Source of the DNA: VRUE01 sp963774555
GTDB lineage: Bacteria > Actinomycetota > Thermoleophilia > Solirubrobacterales > 70-9
NCBI GenBank assembly: GCA_963774555.1
Contig: CAVZFL010000001.1
Location: forward strand, 1,178,001-1,242,000
Direction of reading: 5' to 3'
Length of the DNA stretch: 64,000 nt
A model generated the notes under the pieces. That model was not told the origin of the DNA. It saw only the letters and a list, made by a program, of their open reading frames with translations, and did not search any database. The first letter of the stretch is position 1, and the number at the start of each line of letters is the position of its first letter. Position numbers and translations under genes: made by a program. Below are positions 1 through 8,930 of the stretch, piece by piece.

Positions 1-2
1 TC

Positions 3-413
3 TACGTCCGGCCTTCGGGCCGCATCGCGGTGTGCTTCATCGAGTACGTGAAAGCTGGCCGTTGGCACCTGCTGCACGGGGTGGAGAACATCCCCCCGGC
101 GCTGAACGAGATAGTCCTCAAGGTCGTCTCCGACCGGAGCTGGCAGCGCAAGACGGTGCGCTGCCAGCTGCCCCCCGGCGTCCCCGGCAAGCTGGTTTCC
201 AACAACGGCTGCGGCAACGCCATGCCCTACAGCGATGCCCAGCTCGTCAGCGGACAGCTGCTGCCCAACATCCGCTCCGGCGAACCGCTCGAATACATCA
301 AGTGGAAGCCGCTCCTCGGTCCCTTCAGCCTGGCGCTTTTCAGCGGCCATAGGGTCGGCAACTCGCTGCACTTCAACAACGCAGTCGGCGACTGGTTCGC
401 CTACACGCCGTAG
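3..413 (+). CDS. Hypothetical protein, 5' truncated by window edge
   Basis: The frame is open from the first bases of the window to a TAG at 411-413 (about 136 codons), so the start lies outside. I recognise no family. The visible part is moderately hydrophobic, has two cysteine-containing stretches (VRCQLPPG and NNGCGNAM) and ends in FAYTP. No membrane helix is evident; an extracellular domain is possible but unproven. Base use is less GC-extreme than in the housekeeping genes further along. Confidence 0.5.
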   Translation, partial: YVRPSGRIAVCFIEYVKAGRWHLLHGVENIPPALNEIVLKVVSDRSWQRKTVRCQLPPGVPGKLVSNNGCGNAMPYSDAQLVSGQLLPNIRSGEPLEYIKWKPLLGPFSLALFSGHRVGNSLHFNNAVGDWFAYTP

Positions 414-450
414 CCGCGAAACGCGAGGTGGCGCTGGCGTTCAGCGTCCA

Positions 451-470
451 TTGGTATACCCAGGTATACT
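451..470 (+). promoter_or_regulatory. Probable operator/promoter of the toxin-antitoxin pair
   Basis: GGTATAC occurs at 453-459 and again at 463-469, one helical turn apart, and the first copy is part of the palindrome GGTATACC. The second copy contains a TATACT that could serve as a -10 box, 8 bp before the antitoxin ATG. Closely spaced repeats at the promoter are typical of ribbon-helix-helix antitoxin autoregulation; binding here is inferred. Confidence 0.5.
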
Positions 471-477
471 CGCTGGC

Positions 478-705
478 ATGGCAAAAGTCATGGTCTCCAT
501 GCCCGACGATCTCCTGGCCGAGGTGGATGCCGAGGCCAGTCGCACCGGCACCAGTCGTAGCGCAGTCATGCGCGACTTCGCCGACGCCGCTCTGCGCCGC
601 CGGCGTACGGGCCGCGCCGCGGCGATGCGGGGTTTGCTGCGCGGTGCCTCACCTCATGGCGGCGGTGCCGCCGAGCAGGTGAAGGCAACCCGGCCCGGGC
701 TGTGA
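478..705 (+). CDS. Ribbon-helix-helix antitoxin (VapB-like)
   Basis: This 75-residue protein begins MAKVMVSMPDDLLAEVDAEA, a beta strand followed by helix A of the CopG/ribbon-helix-helix fold, with the second helix around SRSAVMRDFADAAL. Its C-terminal tail is basic then flexible, as in antitoxins that wrap their toxin. The stop overlaps the GTG start of the PIN-domain gene by four bases, so the two are translationally coupled. A palindromic GGTATACC operator lies immediately upstream. ATG at 478 is chosen because it begins the conserved strand and follows the promoter-like box. Confidence 0.85.
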   Translation: MAKVMVSMPDDLLAEVDAEASRTGTSRSAVMRDFADAALRRRRTGRAAAMRGLLRGASPHGGGAAEQVKATRPGL

Positions 706-1115
706 CCACGCTGTTCCTCGACGCCAGTGTCCTGCTCGCGGCATTCGATCCCGAGGACGATCACCATGAGGCGGCCAGCGCCCTGCTGGTCGACACCGAG
801 ACCACCCTGGCAACCCTTGACCTCGCCCGCTACGAGGTCGCCAACGTTGCAGTGCGCGTCTGGCGAGCACCGGAGTCGGTGGCGCCGCCGCTCGCCGCGG
901 TTGAGCAGCTGGCAGATGACGGCGGCGTCGTTATCTCTACGGGGTCGCTCCTGACGCGCGCGGCTGAACTCGCCGAGCGTCACACGATCTCCGCCTACGA
1001 CGCAGCCTATGTAGCGGCAGCGGGCGAAGTCGACCGCCGGCTGGTCAGCTGCGACGAACGCGATCTGGTCTCAAAGGGCCTTGCCGTCTTTCCCGCTAAG
1101 GCCCGAGAACGCTGA
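702..1115 (+). CDS. vapC: PIN-domain ribonuclease toxin (VapC-like)
   Basis: A 137-residue protein with the PIN-fold layout: LFLDASVLLAAFDPED at the N terminus carries the first acidic metal ligand, RYEVANVAVRVW a central glutamate, and SAYDAAYVAAA the C-terminal aspartate. PIN toxins are Mg-dependent RNases, usually cutting tRNA or rRNA, held inactive by the cognate antitoxin. It starts with GTG inside the antitoxin stop region (GTGA overlap). All acidic positions look intact, so it is probably active. The RNA target cannot be read from sequence. Confidence 0.88.
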   Translation: MTTLFLDASVLLAAFDPEDDHHEAASALLVDTETTLATLDLARYEVANVAVRVWRAPESVAPPLAAVEQLADDGGVVISTGSLLTRAAELAERHTISAYDAAYVAAAGEVDRRLVSCDERDLVSKGLAVFPAKARER

Positions 1116-1191
1116 GCACGGCGATTTCGCGGTTCAAATACCGTCCGGCCATGGACGGTGGAGGCCCACGGCTGGCACAGGGGAAGCCCAG

Positions 1192-2280
1192 ATGAGCGAT
1201 GAGCTCGTAGCCCTCGCTACACGGCTGATCGCCTACGACACCTCTGAGCCCGATGCGGTGCTGGAAGCTGCCGGGTTCATCAAAGGGTGGCTGGAGGCGC
1301 GGGGGATCGAGGCTTCTCATGACGAGGTGCGCGGGCTGCCGGTGCTGAAGGCCGAAGTTGGGCCGGAGGATGCGCCTACGGTGGTGCTGCACGGGCATAT
1401 CGACGTTGTTCCGGGGCGGGCGGGGCAGTTTGAGCCGCGGGTCGAGGGAGATCGGCTCTATGGGCGGGGGAGCTACGACATGAAGGGGGCGATCGCGGCG
1501 ATGCTGTTGACCACGGCGGCGATGCGCGATCAGGAGGGCGTGCGGGTGCGGTTGGGGATCGTCGGCGACGAGGAGTCCGAGGAGGAAGTCGAACGGGGGA
1601 GCGACCACCTGGTCGACAGCGGCTTCGTCGGCGACTTCGCGATCACCGGCGAGCCGACCGATCTGCACATCGGGGTCGAGGCCAAGGGGGTGCTGGCGCT
1701 GCGGGTGCAGGTGAGCGGTGTCGCCGCCCACGGGGCGACGCCCTGGCTCGGCGACAACGCCGTTCTGCGGGCGCTCGACGTTTTCCGCAGTATCGAGTCG
1801 CTACCGTTCGCCCGGCACTCCTCGGAGCTCTTCGACCGCCCCTCGATCAACCTCGGCCGGATCCTGGGCGGCGACGCGCTCAACAAGGTGCCCGACCGAT
1901 GCGCCATCGACGTCGACATCCGCTACCTGCCCGACCAGGACCCCGCCAGCGTGCTGGCGCAGGTCGAGGGCGTGCCCGAGGCCGAGGTCGAGCAGCTCTT
2001 CACCCGCCCGCCGGCCGTGGTCGACCGCGAGCTGCCCTACGTGCAGGCGCTGCGCGAGGCGGCGACGGCGCACCACGACGGCGAGCCGATGAGCGTGGGA
2101 CGGGACGGCGCCTCCGATGCGGTCTCCTTCCTGCGCGTCGGCGTGCCGGCGGTCGAGTTCGGCCCGGCCGGCGAGGGGCACCACGGGCCCGGGGAGTGGG
2201 TCTCGGTCTCCTCGCTGCACACCTACCGGCAGACCCTCGAAACCTTCCTGCGGGCGCTTCCGGCCCGCCTCGACGCTTGA
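1192..2280 (+). CDS. M20-family metallopeptidase (ArgE/DapE/Acy1 type)
   Basis: This 362-residue protein shows the dizinc M20 motifs in order: VVLHGHIDVVPG (His and Asp ligands), GRGSYDMKGAIAAM (bridging Asp), GDEESEEE (catalytic Glu and ligand), ITGEPT and a late GPAGEGHHGPGEWV His. The dimerisation domain lies between residues about 165 and 275. Members deacylate N-acyl amino acids or cleave dipeptides in the cytosol. The substrate (acetylornithine, succinyl-diaminopimelate or another amide) cannot be assigned because no arginine or lysine genes adjoin. ATG 1192 is chosen because the M20 homology starts right after it. Confidence 0.85.
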   Translation: MSDELVALATRLIAYDTSEPDAVLEAAGFIKGWLEARGIEASHDEVRGLPVLKAEVGPEDAPTVVLHGHIDVVPGRAGQFEPRVEGDRLYGRGSYDMKGAIAAMLLTTAAMRDQEGVRVRLGIVGDEESEEEVERGSDHLVDSGFVGDFAITGEPTDLHIGVEAKGVLALRVQVSGVAAHGATPWLGDNAVLRALDVFRSIESLPFARHSSELFDRPSINLGRILGGDALNKVPDRCAIDVDIRYLPDQDPASVLAQVEGVPEAEVEQLFTRPPAVVDRELPYVQALREAATAHHDGEPMSVGRDGASDAVSFLRVGVPAVEFGPAGEGHHGPGEWVSVSSLHTYRQTLETFLRALPARLDA

Positions 2281-2286
2281 GCCACC

Positions 2287-3903
2287 GTGCCTGAGCCCGT
2301 CTTCAGCAAGCCTCCGCCCGAGGGCGACCACGAGCCGGCGCCGAAGCCGAAGCGCTACTGGTGGCGCTTCGGACTGGGCTCGCTGGTGATCGTGCTCGCT
2401 GTCGCCGGCGCGACCGCTGCCAGCATCCTCCTCTATGTCGACAGCATCGCCACCGCGCTTTCCCACCACAACGTCTACAAGGACAAGCTCAACCGCTACC
2501 TCTCCCAGGTCAACGGCGGCGAGCCGGAGAACATCCTCATCCTCGGCTCCGACAAGCGGGCCAACCTGCAGGAAGACCCGGGGCGCTCCGACACGACGAT
2601 GCTGCTGCGCCTCGACCCCGACCGCAACGCGATCGCGGTGATGTCGATCCCGCGCGACCTCAAGGTGGAAATCCCCGAAGTCGGCACCGACAAGTTCAAC
2701 GCCGCCTACACCTACGGCGGCCCGCGGTTGACCCTGCGCGTGGTCAAGGAACTGACCGGGCTGCCGATCAATCATGTTGTGAACGTGGACTTCCTCGGCT
2801 TCGTCCGCGCCGTCGACGCGATCGGCTGCGTCTACACCGACGTCGATCGCCGCTACTACCACTCCAACGTCGGCCTGCCGGCCTCCGAACAGTATTCGGA
2901 AATCAACATCAAGCCGGGCTATCAGCTGCTCTGCGGCAAAAAGGCGCTGCAGTACGTGCGCTACCGCCACACCGACACCGACCTGGTCCGCTCCGCCCGC
3001 CAGCAGGACTTCATCAGCTCCGCCCGCGAGCGGGTGCCGATCTCGAAGCTGGTGCTCGGCCAGAACGACCTGATCGACATCTTCACCAAGTACACGACCT
3101 CCGACATCTCAGACGCGGAGACGATGCTGCAGGTGCTGAAGCTCTTCATCGCCTCGCGCAACGCGGCGATCAAGGAGGTCCACTTCCCGGCCGAACTGGG
3201 GCCCAGCTACGTCTACGCCTCGCCGGAAGCGATCCACGGCGCCGTCGACAAGTTCCTCGGCATCGAAGCCAGCGCCGGACCGCGCGGCTCGCTCGACGAA
3301 GGACTCAGCGAAACGTCGAAGGGTAGACACAAGAAGCACAAGCACCCAAAGAAGGAAAAGCCCCACCTGGAAAAGCTGAAGCCCCCCGGCAGCGACGGCT
3401 TGCTGCCGGCCCACGAAGCCGGCGAAGCCGAGGCGAAGACGGTCGCGCGCAAGGTCCGCGCCGGCTTCCCCGTTTTCTACCCGACCCGGTTGCCGCCCGG
3501 AGCCTCCTACATGGAAAGCAACTCCTACGAACACATCCAGGACCCGCGCGTCTACCACCTCAGGGACACCGACGACGAACGTCACGGGGCCTACCGGATG
3601 GTGATCGACCTGCCGCTCTCCGACGGCACCCACTACATCGGCATGCAGGGGCTGCAGGGATGGTCCGATCCGCCGACCCTGGACAACGCGAGCCTGACCA
3701 AGACGATCCACGGCCGCGAATACGAGATCTTCGTCGACGGCGACCGCGTCTCGATGGTCGCCTGGCACCGGGGGGACAACACCTACTGGGTGTCGAACGA
3801 CCTGCTCAACACGCTGACCAACGACCAGATGGTGGGGATGGCGCGGTCGGCGAAAGTGATGATCCCCAACCCCAAGCCGAGGAAGGGAAGGGCGAAGCGA
3901 TGA
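2287..3903 (+). CDS. LytR-CpsA-Psr (LCP) family glycopolymer ligase
   Basis: A 538-residue membrane-anchored protein: a short basic cytosolic tail, one transmembrane helix at about residues 30-52 (LGSLVIVLAVAGATAAS), then the extracellular LCP domain. LCP landmarks are ENILILGSDKR, the arginine motif MSIPRDLKVEIP and the YVRYRHTDTDLVRSARQQDF block. LCP enzymes move glycopolymers from undecaprenyl-diphosphate carriers to peptidoglycan. A lysine-rich linker (about 340-365) and an extra C-terminal domain of about 150 residues follow. It starts with GTG just after the peptidase stop and overlaps the sugar dehydrogenase by ATGA, tying it to nucleotide-sugar supply. Confidence 0.88.
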   Translation: MPEPVFSKPPPEGDHEPAPKPKRYWWRFGLGSLVIVLAVAGATAASILLYVDSIATALSHHNVYKDKLNRYLSQVNGGEPENILILGSDKRANLQEDPGRSDTTMLLRLDPDRNAIAVMSIPRDLKVEIPEVGTDKFNAAYTYGGPRLTLRVVKELTGLPINHVVNVDFLGFVRAVDAIGCVYTDVDRRYYHSNVGLPASEQYSEINIKPGYQLLCGKKALQYVRYRHTDTDLVRSARQQDFISSARERVPISKLVLGQNDLIDIFTKYTTSDISDAETMLQVLKLFIASRNAAIKEVHFPAELGPSYVYASPEAIHGAVDKFLGIEASAGPRGSLDEGLSETSKGRHKKHKHPKKEKPHLEKLKPPGSDGLLPAHEAGEAEAKTVARKVRAGFPVFYPTRLPPGASYMESNSYEHIQDPRVYHLRDTDDERHGAYRMVIDLPLSDGTHYIGMQGLQGWSDPPTLDNASLTKTIHGREYEIFVDGDRVSMVAWHRGDNTYWVSNDLLNTLTNDQMVGMARSAKVMIPNPKPRKGRAKR

Positions 3904-5213
3904 CGGGTGAGAAGGAGCCGGTAGGCGTAATCGGAGTCGGCTGGGTCGGGCTGGTCACCGCGGCCTGCTTCGCCGAGCTCGGCCACCCGGTGATCGCGCG
4001 CGACATCCTGCCGGAGAAGGTCGCCTCGCTGTCCCGAGGCGAGATCACGATCCACGAGCCCGGCCTCGAGGAGCTGCTCGCCCGCAACGCCGAGCGCCTC
4101 ACCTTCACCACCGAGATGTCGGAGCTGCTCGAGGGCGCCCGCCTGCTCTTCGTCTGCGTCGACACCCCGCCGACCCGCTCCGGCGACGCCGACCTCTCGC
4201 GGGTGCGCTCCGTGGTCGACGACCTGCCCGCCGACAGCAACCACGTCCTGGTGATGAAGAGCACCGTGCCCGCCGGCACCGGCAGTTCGATTCGCCGCGA
4301 CCGCCCCGGCCTCGCCTACGTCTCCTGCCCCGAGTTCCTCAAGGAGGGCTCGGCGGTCGAGGACTTCCTGCACCCCGACCGCGTCGTGGTCGGCTCCGAC
4401 CCCGGCGACGAGGCTGCCGGCGACGCCGTCGCCGCGCTCTACCAGCCGCTCGGCGGCGAGATCGTCCGCACCGACGTCGCCAGCTCGGAGATGATCAAGC
4501 TCGCCTCCAACGCCTTTCTCGCCACCAAGATCTCCTTCGTCAACGAGATCGCCAACGTCTGCGAGGAGGTCGGCGCCGACGTCGCCGAAGTAGCCCGCGG
4601 CATGGGCCTCGACCAACGCATCGGCTCGGCCTTCCTCAAGGCCGGGATCGGCTATGGGGGCAGCTGCTTCCCCAAGGACGTCAGCGCGCTGAAGATGCTG
4701 GCCGGCAACAGCGGCTACCACTTCCAGCTGCTCGGCTCGGTGATCGAGGTCAACGAGCTGCAGAAGCGGCGGGTGGTGGGCAAGCTGCAGAAGCATCTCG
4801 GCTCGCTGGTGGGGAAGAAGGTGGCTCTGCTCGGCCTCGCCTTCAAGCCGCACACCGACGACATGCGCGAGGCCTCGAGCCTGGTGCTGGCGGCGCGGCT
4901 GGAAGGGGAGGGGGCGGAGGTGGTCGCCTATGACCCGGTCGCCGGCGAGGTCGCTCGCGGCCTGCTCGACAAGGTCGAGTTCCGCGACTCGCCGCTGGAG
5001 GCACTGGACGGGGCCGATGCGGCGATCCTGGTCACCGAGTGGCCCGAGTTCGCCGAGCTCGACTGGAGTGCGGCGGCCGCGCGGATGAACCGACCGCTGC
5101 TGGTCGACGGTCGCAACTTCCTCGACTCCAAGGCGCTCCAAGCCGCCGGCTTCGACTACGAGGGAATCGGCCGGGCGGTTGAGGGTTCGGTGCCCGCGGG
5201 TACAGCCGAGTAG
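3900..5213 (+). CDS. UDP-glucose/GDP-mannose-type sugar 6-dehydrogenase
   Basis: A 437-residue NAD-dependent nucleotide-sugar dehydrogenase. The N-terminal Rossmann motif is GVIGVGWVGLVTAACFAELG, the central helical domain has EMIKLASNAFLATKISFVNE, and the catalytic cysteine lies in GGSCFPKDVSAL. The C-terminal UDP-binding domain contains GLAFKPHTDDMREASS. Such enzymes oxidise UDP-glucose to UDP-glucuronate in two steps. The start overlaps the LCP stop (ATGA) and the next gene begins directly after the stop, so it sits in a co-translated sugar operon. UDP-glucose as substrate is likely but not certain from sequence. Confidence 0.9.
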   Translation: MTGEKEPVGVIGVGWVGLVTAACFAELGHPVIARDILPEKVASLSRGEITIHEPGLEELLARNAERLTFTTEMSELLEGARLLFVCVDTPPTRSGDADLSRVRSVVDDLPADSNHVLVMKSTVPAGTGSSIRRDRPGLAYVSCPEFLKEGSAVEDFLHPDRVVVGSDPGDEAAGDAVAALYQPLGGEIVRTDVASSEMIKLASNAFLATKISFVNEIANVCEEVGADVAEVARGMGLDQRIGSAFLKAGIGYGGSCFPKDVSALKMLAGNSGYHFQLLGSVIEVNELQKRRVVGKLQKHLGSLVGKKVALLGLAFKPHTDDMREASSLVLAARLEGEGAEVVAYDPVAGEVARGLLDKVEFRDSPLEALDGADAAILVTEWPEFAELDWSAAAARMNRPLLVDGRNFLDSKALQAAGFDYEGIGRAVEGSVPAGTAE

Positions 5214-6195
5214 ATGCAGGCGATCGTTTTGGTGGGGGGAGGGGACGCGGCTGCGTCCGCTCACCGAGACCGTGCCGAAGCCGGCGCTGACGCTGGTCGA
5301 CCGGCCCTTTCTCGCCTACATGATCGAGTGGCTGGCGGGCCACGGGGTCGACGAGGTCGTGCTCGCCTGCGGCTTTCTGCCCGACGTGTTGCGCGAGGCG
5401 CTCAGCGGCGAGGAGGAGCGGGCCGGCGTCTCGATCCGCTACGTGGTCGAGCCGGACCGGCGCGGCACCGCGGGCGCAATCCGCTTCGCCGCCGACGAGC
5501 TGGGCGATGACCTGGATGGCCGTTTCCTCGCCCTCAACGGCGACGTTCTCACCGACCTCGATCTGACCGCCCTGCTGCGGACCCATGCCGGTGCGGGAGC
5601 GCAGGCGACGATTGCGCTGCACCCGGTCGAGGACTCCTCGGCCTATGGGCTGGTGCGCACCGACGCCGACGGCGAGGTCCTGGAGTTCACCGAGAAGACG
5701 GGAGAGGCGGTGCCGGGCGAGATCAACGCCGGCATGTACGTGCTCGAGCGCTCGGTGCTCGAGCTGATCCCGCCCGGCGAGGAGGTCTCAATCGAGCGCG
5801 ACGTCTTTCCGCGCCTGGTCGGCGCCGGCCTGCACGGGCTGCGGCTCGACGGCTACTGGATGGACATCGGAACGCCGGAGCGATACCTGGAAGCGAGCTG
5901 GGACATCCTCGAGGGTCGGGTCGAGACACGGGTCGAGCCGACGGCGCCGGGGATGCTGGTGGGGGCTGGCGCCGAGGTCGCCGACGGGGCCAGCGTCGGG
6001 CCCCGGGTCGTCCTCGGCGGGGGCTGCCGGGTCGAGCCCGGCGCCACCGTGCGCGACTCCGTCCTGCTCGAGGGCTGCGTCGTCGGCGAGGGCGCCAGCG
6101 TCAGCGGCTCGATCCTCTCCAGCGGCGTCGAAGTTGCAGCCGGGGCGAGCCTCGAAGGAGCCGTGCTGGGTCGCGACGAAAGGGTCCCCGCCTGA
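5214..6195 (+). CDS. NDP-sugar pyrophosphorylase, frame broken near start
   Basis: The protein starts MQAIVLVGG at 5214 and the nucleotidyltransferase signature EGTRLRPLTETVPKPAL continues in another frame. The frame changes at the six-G run 5234-5239; eight Gs would restore the usual GGEGTRLRPLT. Downstream it is normal: LNGDVLTDLDL, a metal-binding GYWMDIGTPERYLEAS, then a left-handed beta-helix of hexapeptide repeats. Members couple hexose-1-phosphate and NTP to NDP-sugar. It shares one base with the next start. The homopolymer context suggests a sequence error rather than a dead gene. Confidence 0.85.
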
Positions 6196-7208
6196 TGCTG
6201 GACGAGATCCTCGCCATCCCCGAGCACCTGCGCGACGCCCTCTGGCGGGTCGAATCGGCGCGCCTGGAGAGCGCCGACTCGGCCGGCCTGATGATCTGCG
6301 GCATGGGCGGCTCGGCGATCGGCGGCGATCTCGCCACCGCCGTGCTCGGCGATCGCCTCACCCGGCCCCTGCTCACCGTGCGCAGCTACGAGCTGCCGAG
6401 CTGGGCGACGCCGGAGTGGACCGTGCTCTGCTCCAGCTACTCGGGCAACACCGAGGAGACGCTCGCCTGCTTCGCCGCTGCCGAGGCGCTCGGGGCCCGC
6501 CGCATCGTCGCCAGCACCGGCGGCGCCCTGGTCGAGGAGGCCCGGGCCGCCGGTGTGCCGGTGATCGGGCTGCCGGGGTTGCTGCCGGCGCCGCGGACCG
6601 CGGTCGCCTACATGCTCGTCTGCGCCACCGAGGTGGCGGCGCTGGCCGGCGCGGCGCCGCGCATCCACACCGAGATCGACGCCGCCGCGGCGTTCCTCGA
6701 AGATCGCTCCGAAGGCCTGCAGGCGCAGGCGAAGGAGATCGCCGCCGGCATCGAGGGCAGCACCCCGGTGATCACCGGCGCCGACCTGACCGCCCCGGTC
6801 GCCCGTCGCTGGAAGGCCCAGATCAACGAGAACGCCGAGCTTCCCGCCTTCTTCTCGGAGCTGCCGGAGGCCAACCACAACGAGCTCTGCGGCTGGTCGG
6901 GCGACGCCTTCTCGGCCGTGCTGCTGGAGGACTCCGACCAGCACCCGCGCGAGCGCCGCCGCTTCGAGCTGACCGCGGAGGCGATCGCCTCCGCTGGCGC
7001 CGAGGTCGTGCGGGTCGAGACCGAGGGCGAGACCCGCGTCGCCCGCCTGCTCTGGGCGACGATGCTCGGCGACCTTGTCTCGCTCTTCCTCGCCGAGGCC
7101 CGCGGCGTCGACCCGCTCCCGGTTGAGGCGATCGAGGGCTTCAAGGTCGCGCTCGGCGGAGCCGAGGGTGCCAGCATCGAGGCAGGCAGGGGAGGCGACC
7201 CGGCGTGA
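6195..7208 (+). CDS. Bifunctional phosphoglucose/phosphomannose isomerase
   Basis: A 337-residue SIS-fold protein with MICGMGGSAIGGDLATAVL as the phosphosugar loop, CSSYSGNTEETLACF as the serine/threonine phosphate-binding motif, and NENAELPAFFSELPEANHNE containing the catalytic Glu and His of the archaeal/actinobacterial PGI/PMI family (bact-PGI C-terminal domain). It interconverts fructose-6-phosphate with glucose-6-phosphate and mannose-6-phosphate. Lying between two NDP-sugar pyrophosphorylases, it links central metabolism to GDP-mannose or UDP-glucose supply for envelope polymers. It overlaps both neighbours by one to four bases. Confidence 0.88.
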   Translation: MLDEILAIPEHLRDALWRVESARLESADSAGLMICGMGGSAIGGDLATAVLGDRLTRPLLTVRSYELPSWATPEWTVLCSSYSGNTEETLACFAAAEALGARRIVASTGGALVEEARAAGVPVIGLPGLLPAPRTAVAYMLVCATEVAALAGAAPRIHTEIDAAAAFLEDRSEGLQAQAKEIAAGIEGSTPVITGADLTAPVARRWKAQINENAELPAFFSELPEANHNELCGWSGDAFSAVLLEDSDQHPRERRRFELTAEAIASAGAEVVRVETEGETRVARLLWATMLGDLVSLFLAEARGVDPLPVEAIEGFKVALGGAEGASIEAGRGGDPA

Positions 7209-8215
7209 GGGCGATGGTCCTCGCCGCCGGGCTCGGCACCCGCCTGCGCCCGATCACCTACGCGATGCCGAAGCCGATGGTGCCGGTGGCGAACCGGCCG
7301 GTGATGGAGCACATCGTGCGCCTGCTCGCCCGCAACGGCTTCGAGCAGGCAATCGCCAACCTGCACTGGTTCCCAGAGACGATCGAGGGTCATTTCGGCG
7401 ACGGTGGCGAGTTCGGCCTCGAGCTCTCCTACAGCCGCGAGGAGAAGCTGCTCGGGACCTCCGGGGGCGTCCGCAACGCCGCGGGCTTCCTCGGCGACTC
7501 CTTCCTGGTCATCTCCGGCGACGCGCTCACCGACATCGATCTGGCGGCGATGCGCGCCTTTCACGAGTCCCACGACGGGGTGGCAACCCTGGCGACCAAG
7601 CGGGTCGACGACACCACCCAGTTCGGCGTCGCTATCACCGGCGCCGACGGCCGCATCCAGGGCTTCCAGGAGAAGCCCGAGCCGGCCGAAGCCCTCTCCG
7701 ACCTCGCCAATTGCGGCATCTACATGTTCCGCTCCCAGGTCTTCGACTTCTTCCCCCCGCCGGGCACGAGCAAGGCTGCGGGTCCCGACGACCCCGACGG
7801 CTTCGCCGACTGGGCGATGGACGTCTTCCCGGCGCTGCTGGAGAACGACGTGCCCTTCTACTCGCACGAGATCGAGGCCTACTGGAACGACATCGGCAAC
7901 CTCGACGAGCTGCGCCAGGGCAACCTCGACGCGCTGCTCGGTGCGGTCGAGGTCGAGCTCGGAGCGCCCGAGGTTGCAGCCGGCGTCCGCGCCGCCAGCC
8001 CGCTCGAAGGAGCCGAGGTCGAGGGACCGGTGCTGGTTGGAACCGGGGTCGAGATCGGCAGCGGCGTCCGCATCCAGGGGCCCGCGGTGATCGGCGACGG
8101 CTGCCGCATCGGCGACGGCGCCTGGGTCCGCGACTCGATCCTGCTCGCCGGCGCCGAGCTGCCGCCCGAGGCGATGCTGGTGGGCGCTATCGCAGGTCGC
8201 ATGGCAAAGCCCTGA
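7205..8215 (+). CDS. NDP-sugar pyrophosphorylase (mannose-1-P guanylyltransferase type)
   Basis: An intact 336-residue nucleotidyltransferase starting with GTG: AMVLAAGLGTRLRPITYAMP is the signature loop with the activating Arg, followed by PKPMVPVANRPVMEHIV, ISGDALTDIDL (metal Asp) and YWNDIGNLDELRQGN. A C-terminal left-handed beta-helix domain follows from about residue 255. It is a paralogue of the gene at 5214 and is close to the actinobacterial mannose-1-phosphate guanylyltransferase (ManB/ManC) group, but sugar and base specificity are inferred. It overlaps the isomerase stop by four bases and ends the sugar operon. Confidence 0.88.
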   Translation: MRAMVLAAGLGTRLRPITYAMPKPMVPVANRPVMEHIVRLLARNGFEQAIANLHWFPETIEGHFGDGGEFGLELSYSREEKLLGTSGGVRNAAGFLGDSFLVISGDALTDIDLAAMRAFHESHDGVATLATKRVDDTTQFGVAITGADGRIQGFQEKPEPAEALSDLANCGIYMFRSQVFDFFPPPGTSKAAGPDDPDGFADWAMDVFPALLENDVPFYSHEIEAYWNDIGNLDELRQGNLDALLGAVEVELGAPEVAAGVRAASPLEGAEVEGPVLVGTGVEIGSGVRIQGPAVIGDGCRIGDGAWVRDSILLAGAELPPEAMLVGAIAGRMAKP

Positions 8216-8232
8216 CGCTTTCTTGACATCCT

Positions 8233-8249
8233 GCGCACCACCGGTGCGC
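8233..8249 (+). other. Short GC hairpin between sugar operon and comF
   Basis: GCGCACC (8233-8239) pairs with GGTGCGC (8243-8249) across a three-base loop. There is no T tract, so intrinsic termination is doubtful. A TTGACA hexamer at 8223-8228 could be a -35 box but I see no matching -10. Confidence 0.3.
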
Positions 8250-8271
8250 CGGCCCGGGTCAGGCTCGGGGC

Positions 8272-8892
8272 ATGAGATCGCTGCACGCCGTAGCCGAGGG
8301 CCTGCTCCCGGCGCTCTGCAGCGCCTGTGGGCGCTCCTGCCGCCCGGGGGCGACGCTCTGCACCCGCTGTGCCCGCCGCCTCGGCGAAGCCGAGCCGCTC
8401 GAGGCGCGCGTCGCGGGAATCGACCGCGCCTGGTCCTCGGCCGCGCACGAGGGAGTCGCCCGCGACCTCGTCGCGGCGCTGAAGTTCCGCCGCCTGCTGC
8501 CGGTCGCCGGCTCGATCGCCGAGCGGATCGAGTGGCTGGCGCCGGCGAGCCTGCTCAGCGGCGCGCTGGTGCCGGTGCCGACCGCGCGGCTGCGGGCGCT
8601 GGCGCGCGGGTTCGACCCAGCGGCCGAGATCGCCGCCGCCCTGGCCGAGCTCAGCGGCCTGCCGCTGCGACCCTGCCTGGCGCGCAGCGGCGGCGGGCGC
8701 CAGGTCGGCCGCCGGCGGGCGCAGCGGATCGGCCACCCGCCGCGGATCCAACCGCGGGGCGAGGTCCCGCGCAGCGTCGTCCTGATCGACGACGTGCTGA
8801 CCACCGGTGCCACCCTCTCGGCCTGCGCCAGGGCGTTGCGTGGGGCCGGTGCGATCCGGGTAGCTGCGATCACCTTTACCCGGCGGTTGTAA
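8272..8892 (+). CDS. ComF family phosphoribosyltransferase-like protein
   Basis: A 206-residue ComF protein. The N-terminal zinc-ribbon-like part has CSACGRSCRPGATLCTRC; the C-terminal type I phosphoribosyltransferase fold ends in the PRPP motif VVLIDDVLTTGATLSAC, with the preceding RARGFDPAAEIA and RRRAQRIGH stretches typical of the family. ComF proteins assist DNA uptake or recombination in transformable bacteria, though their enzymatic role is unsettled. It stands alone between the sugar operon and the hibernation factor. ATG 8272 starts just before the conserved region. Confidence 0.85.
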   Translation: MRSLHAVAEGLLPALCSACGRSCRPGATLCTRCARRLGEAEPLEARVAGIDRAWSSAAHEGVARDLVAALKFRRLLPVAGSIAERIEWLAPASLLSGALVPVPTARLRALARGFDPAAEIAAALAELSGLPLRPCLARSGGGRQVGRRRAQRIGHPPRIQPRGEVPRSVVLIDDVLTTGATLSACARALRGAGAIRVAAITFTRRL

Positions 8893-8930
8893 GGGCGTAG
8901 CATCGGAAGAAAGACACCCGAGGAGGCAAA

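Noticed and set aside
1801..2970. 389-residue minus-strand ORF
   Set aside because: It mirrors the peptidase and LCP genes and has no recognisable domain.
3783..5264. 493-residue minus-strand ORF
   Set aside because: It mirrors the sugar dehydrogenase, whose motifs are clear on the plus strand.
5214..6195. Two separate genes at the pyrophosphorylase start
   Set aside because: The six-G run and continuous homology show one gene with a local frame error.
8223..8228. TTGACA as the comF promoter -35 box
   Set aside because: No -10 box at 16-18 bp; a chance match cannot be excluded.
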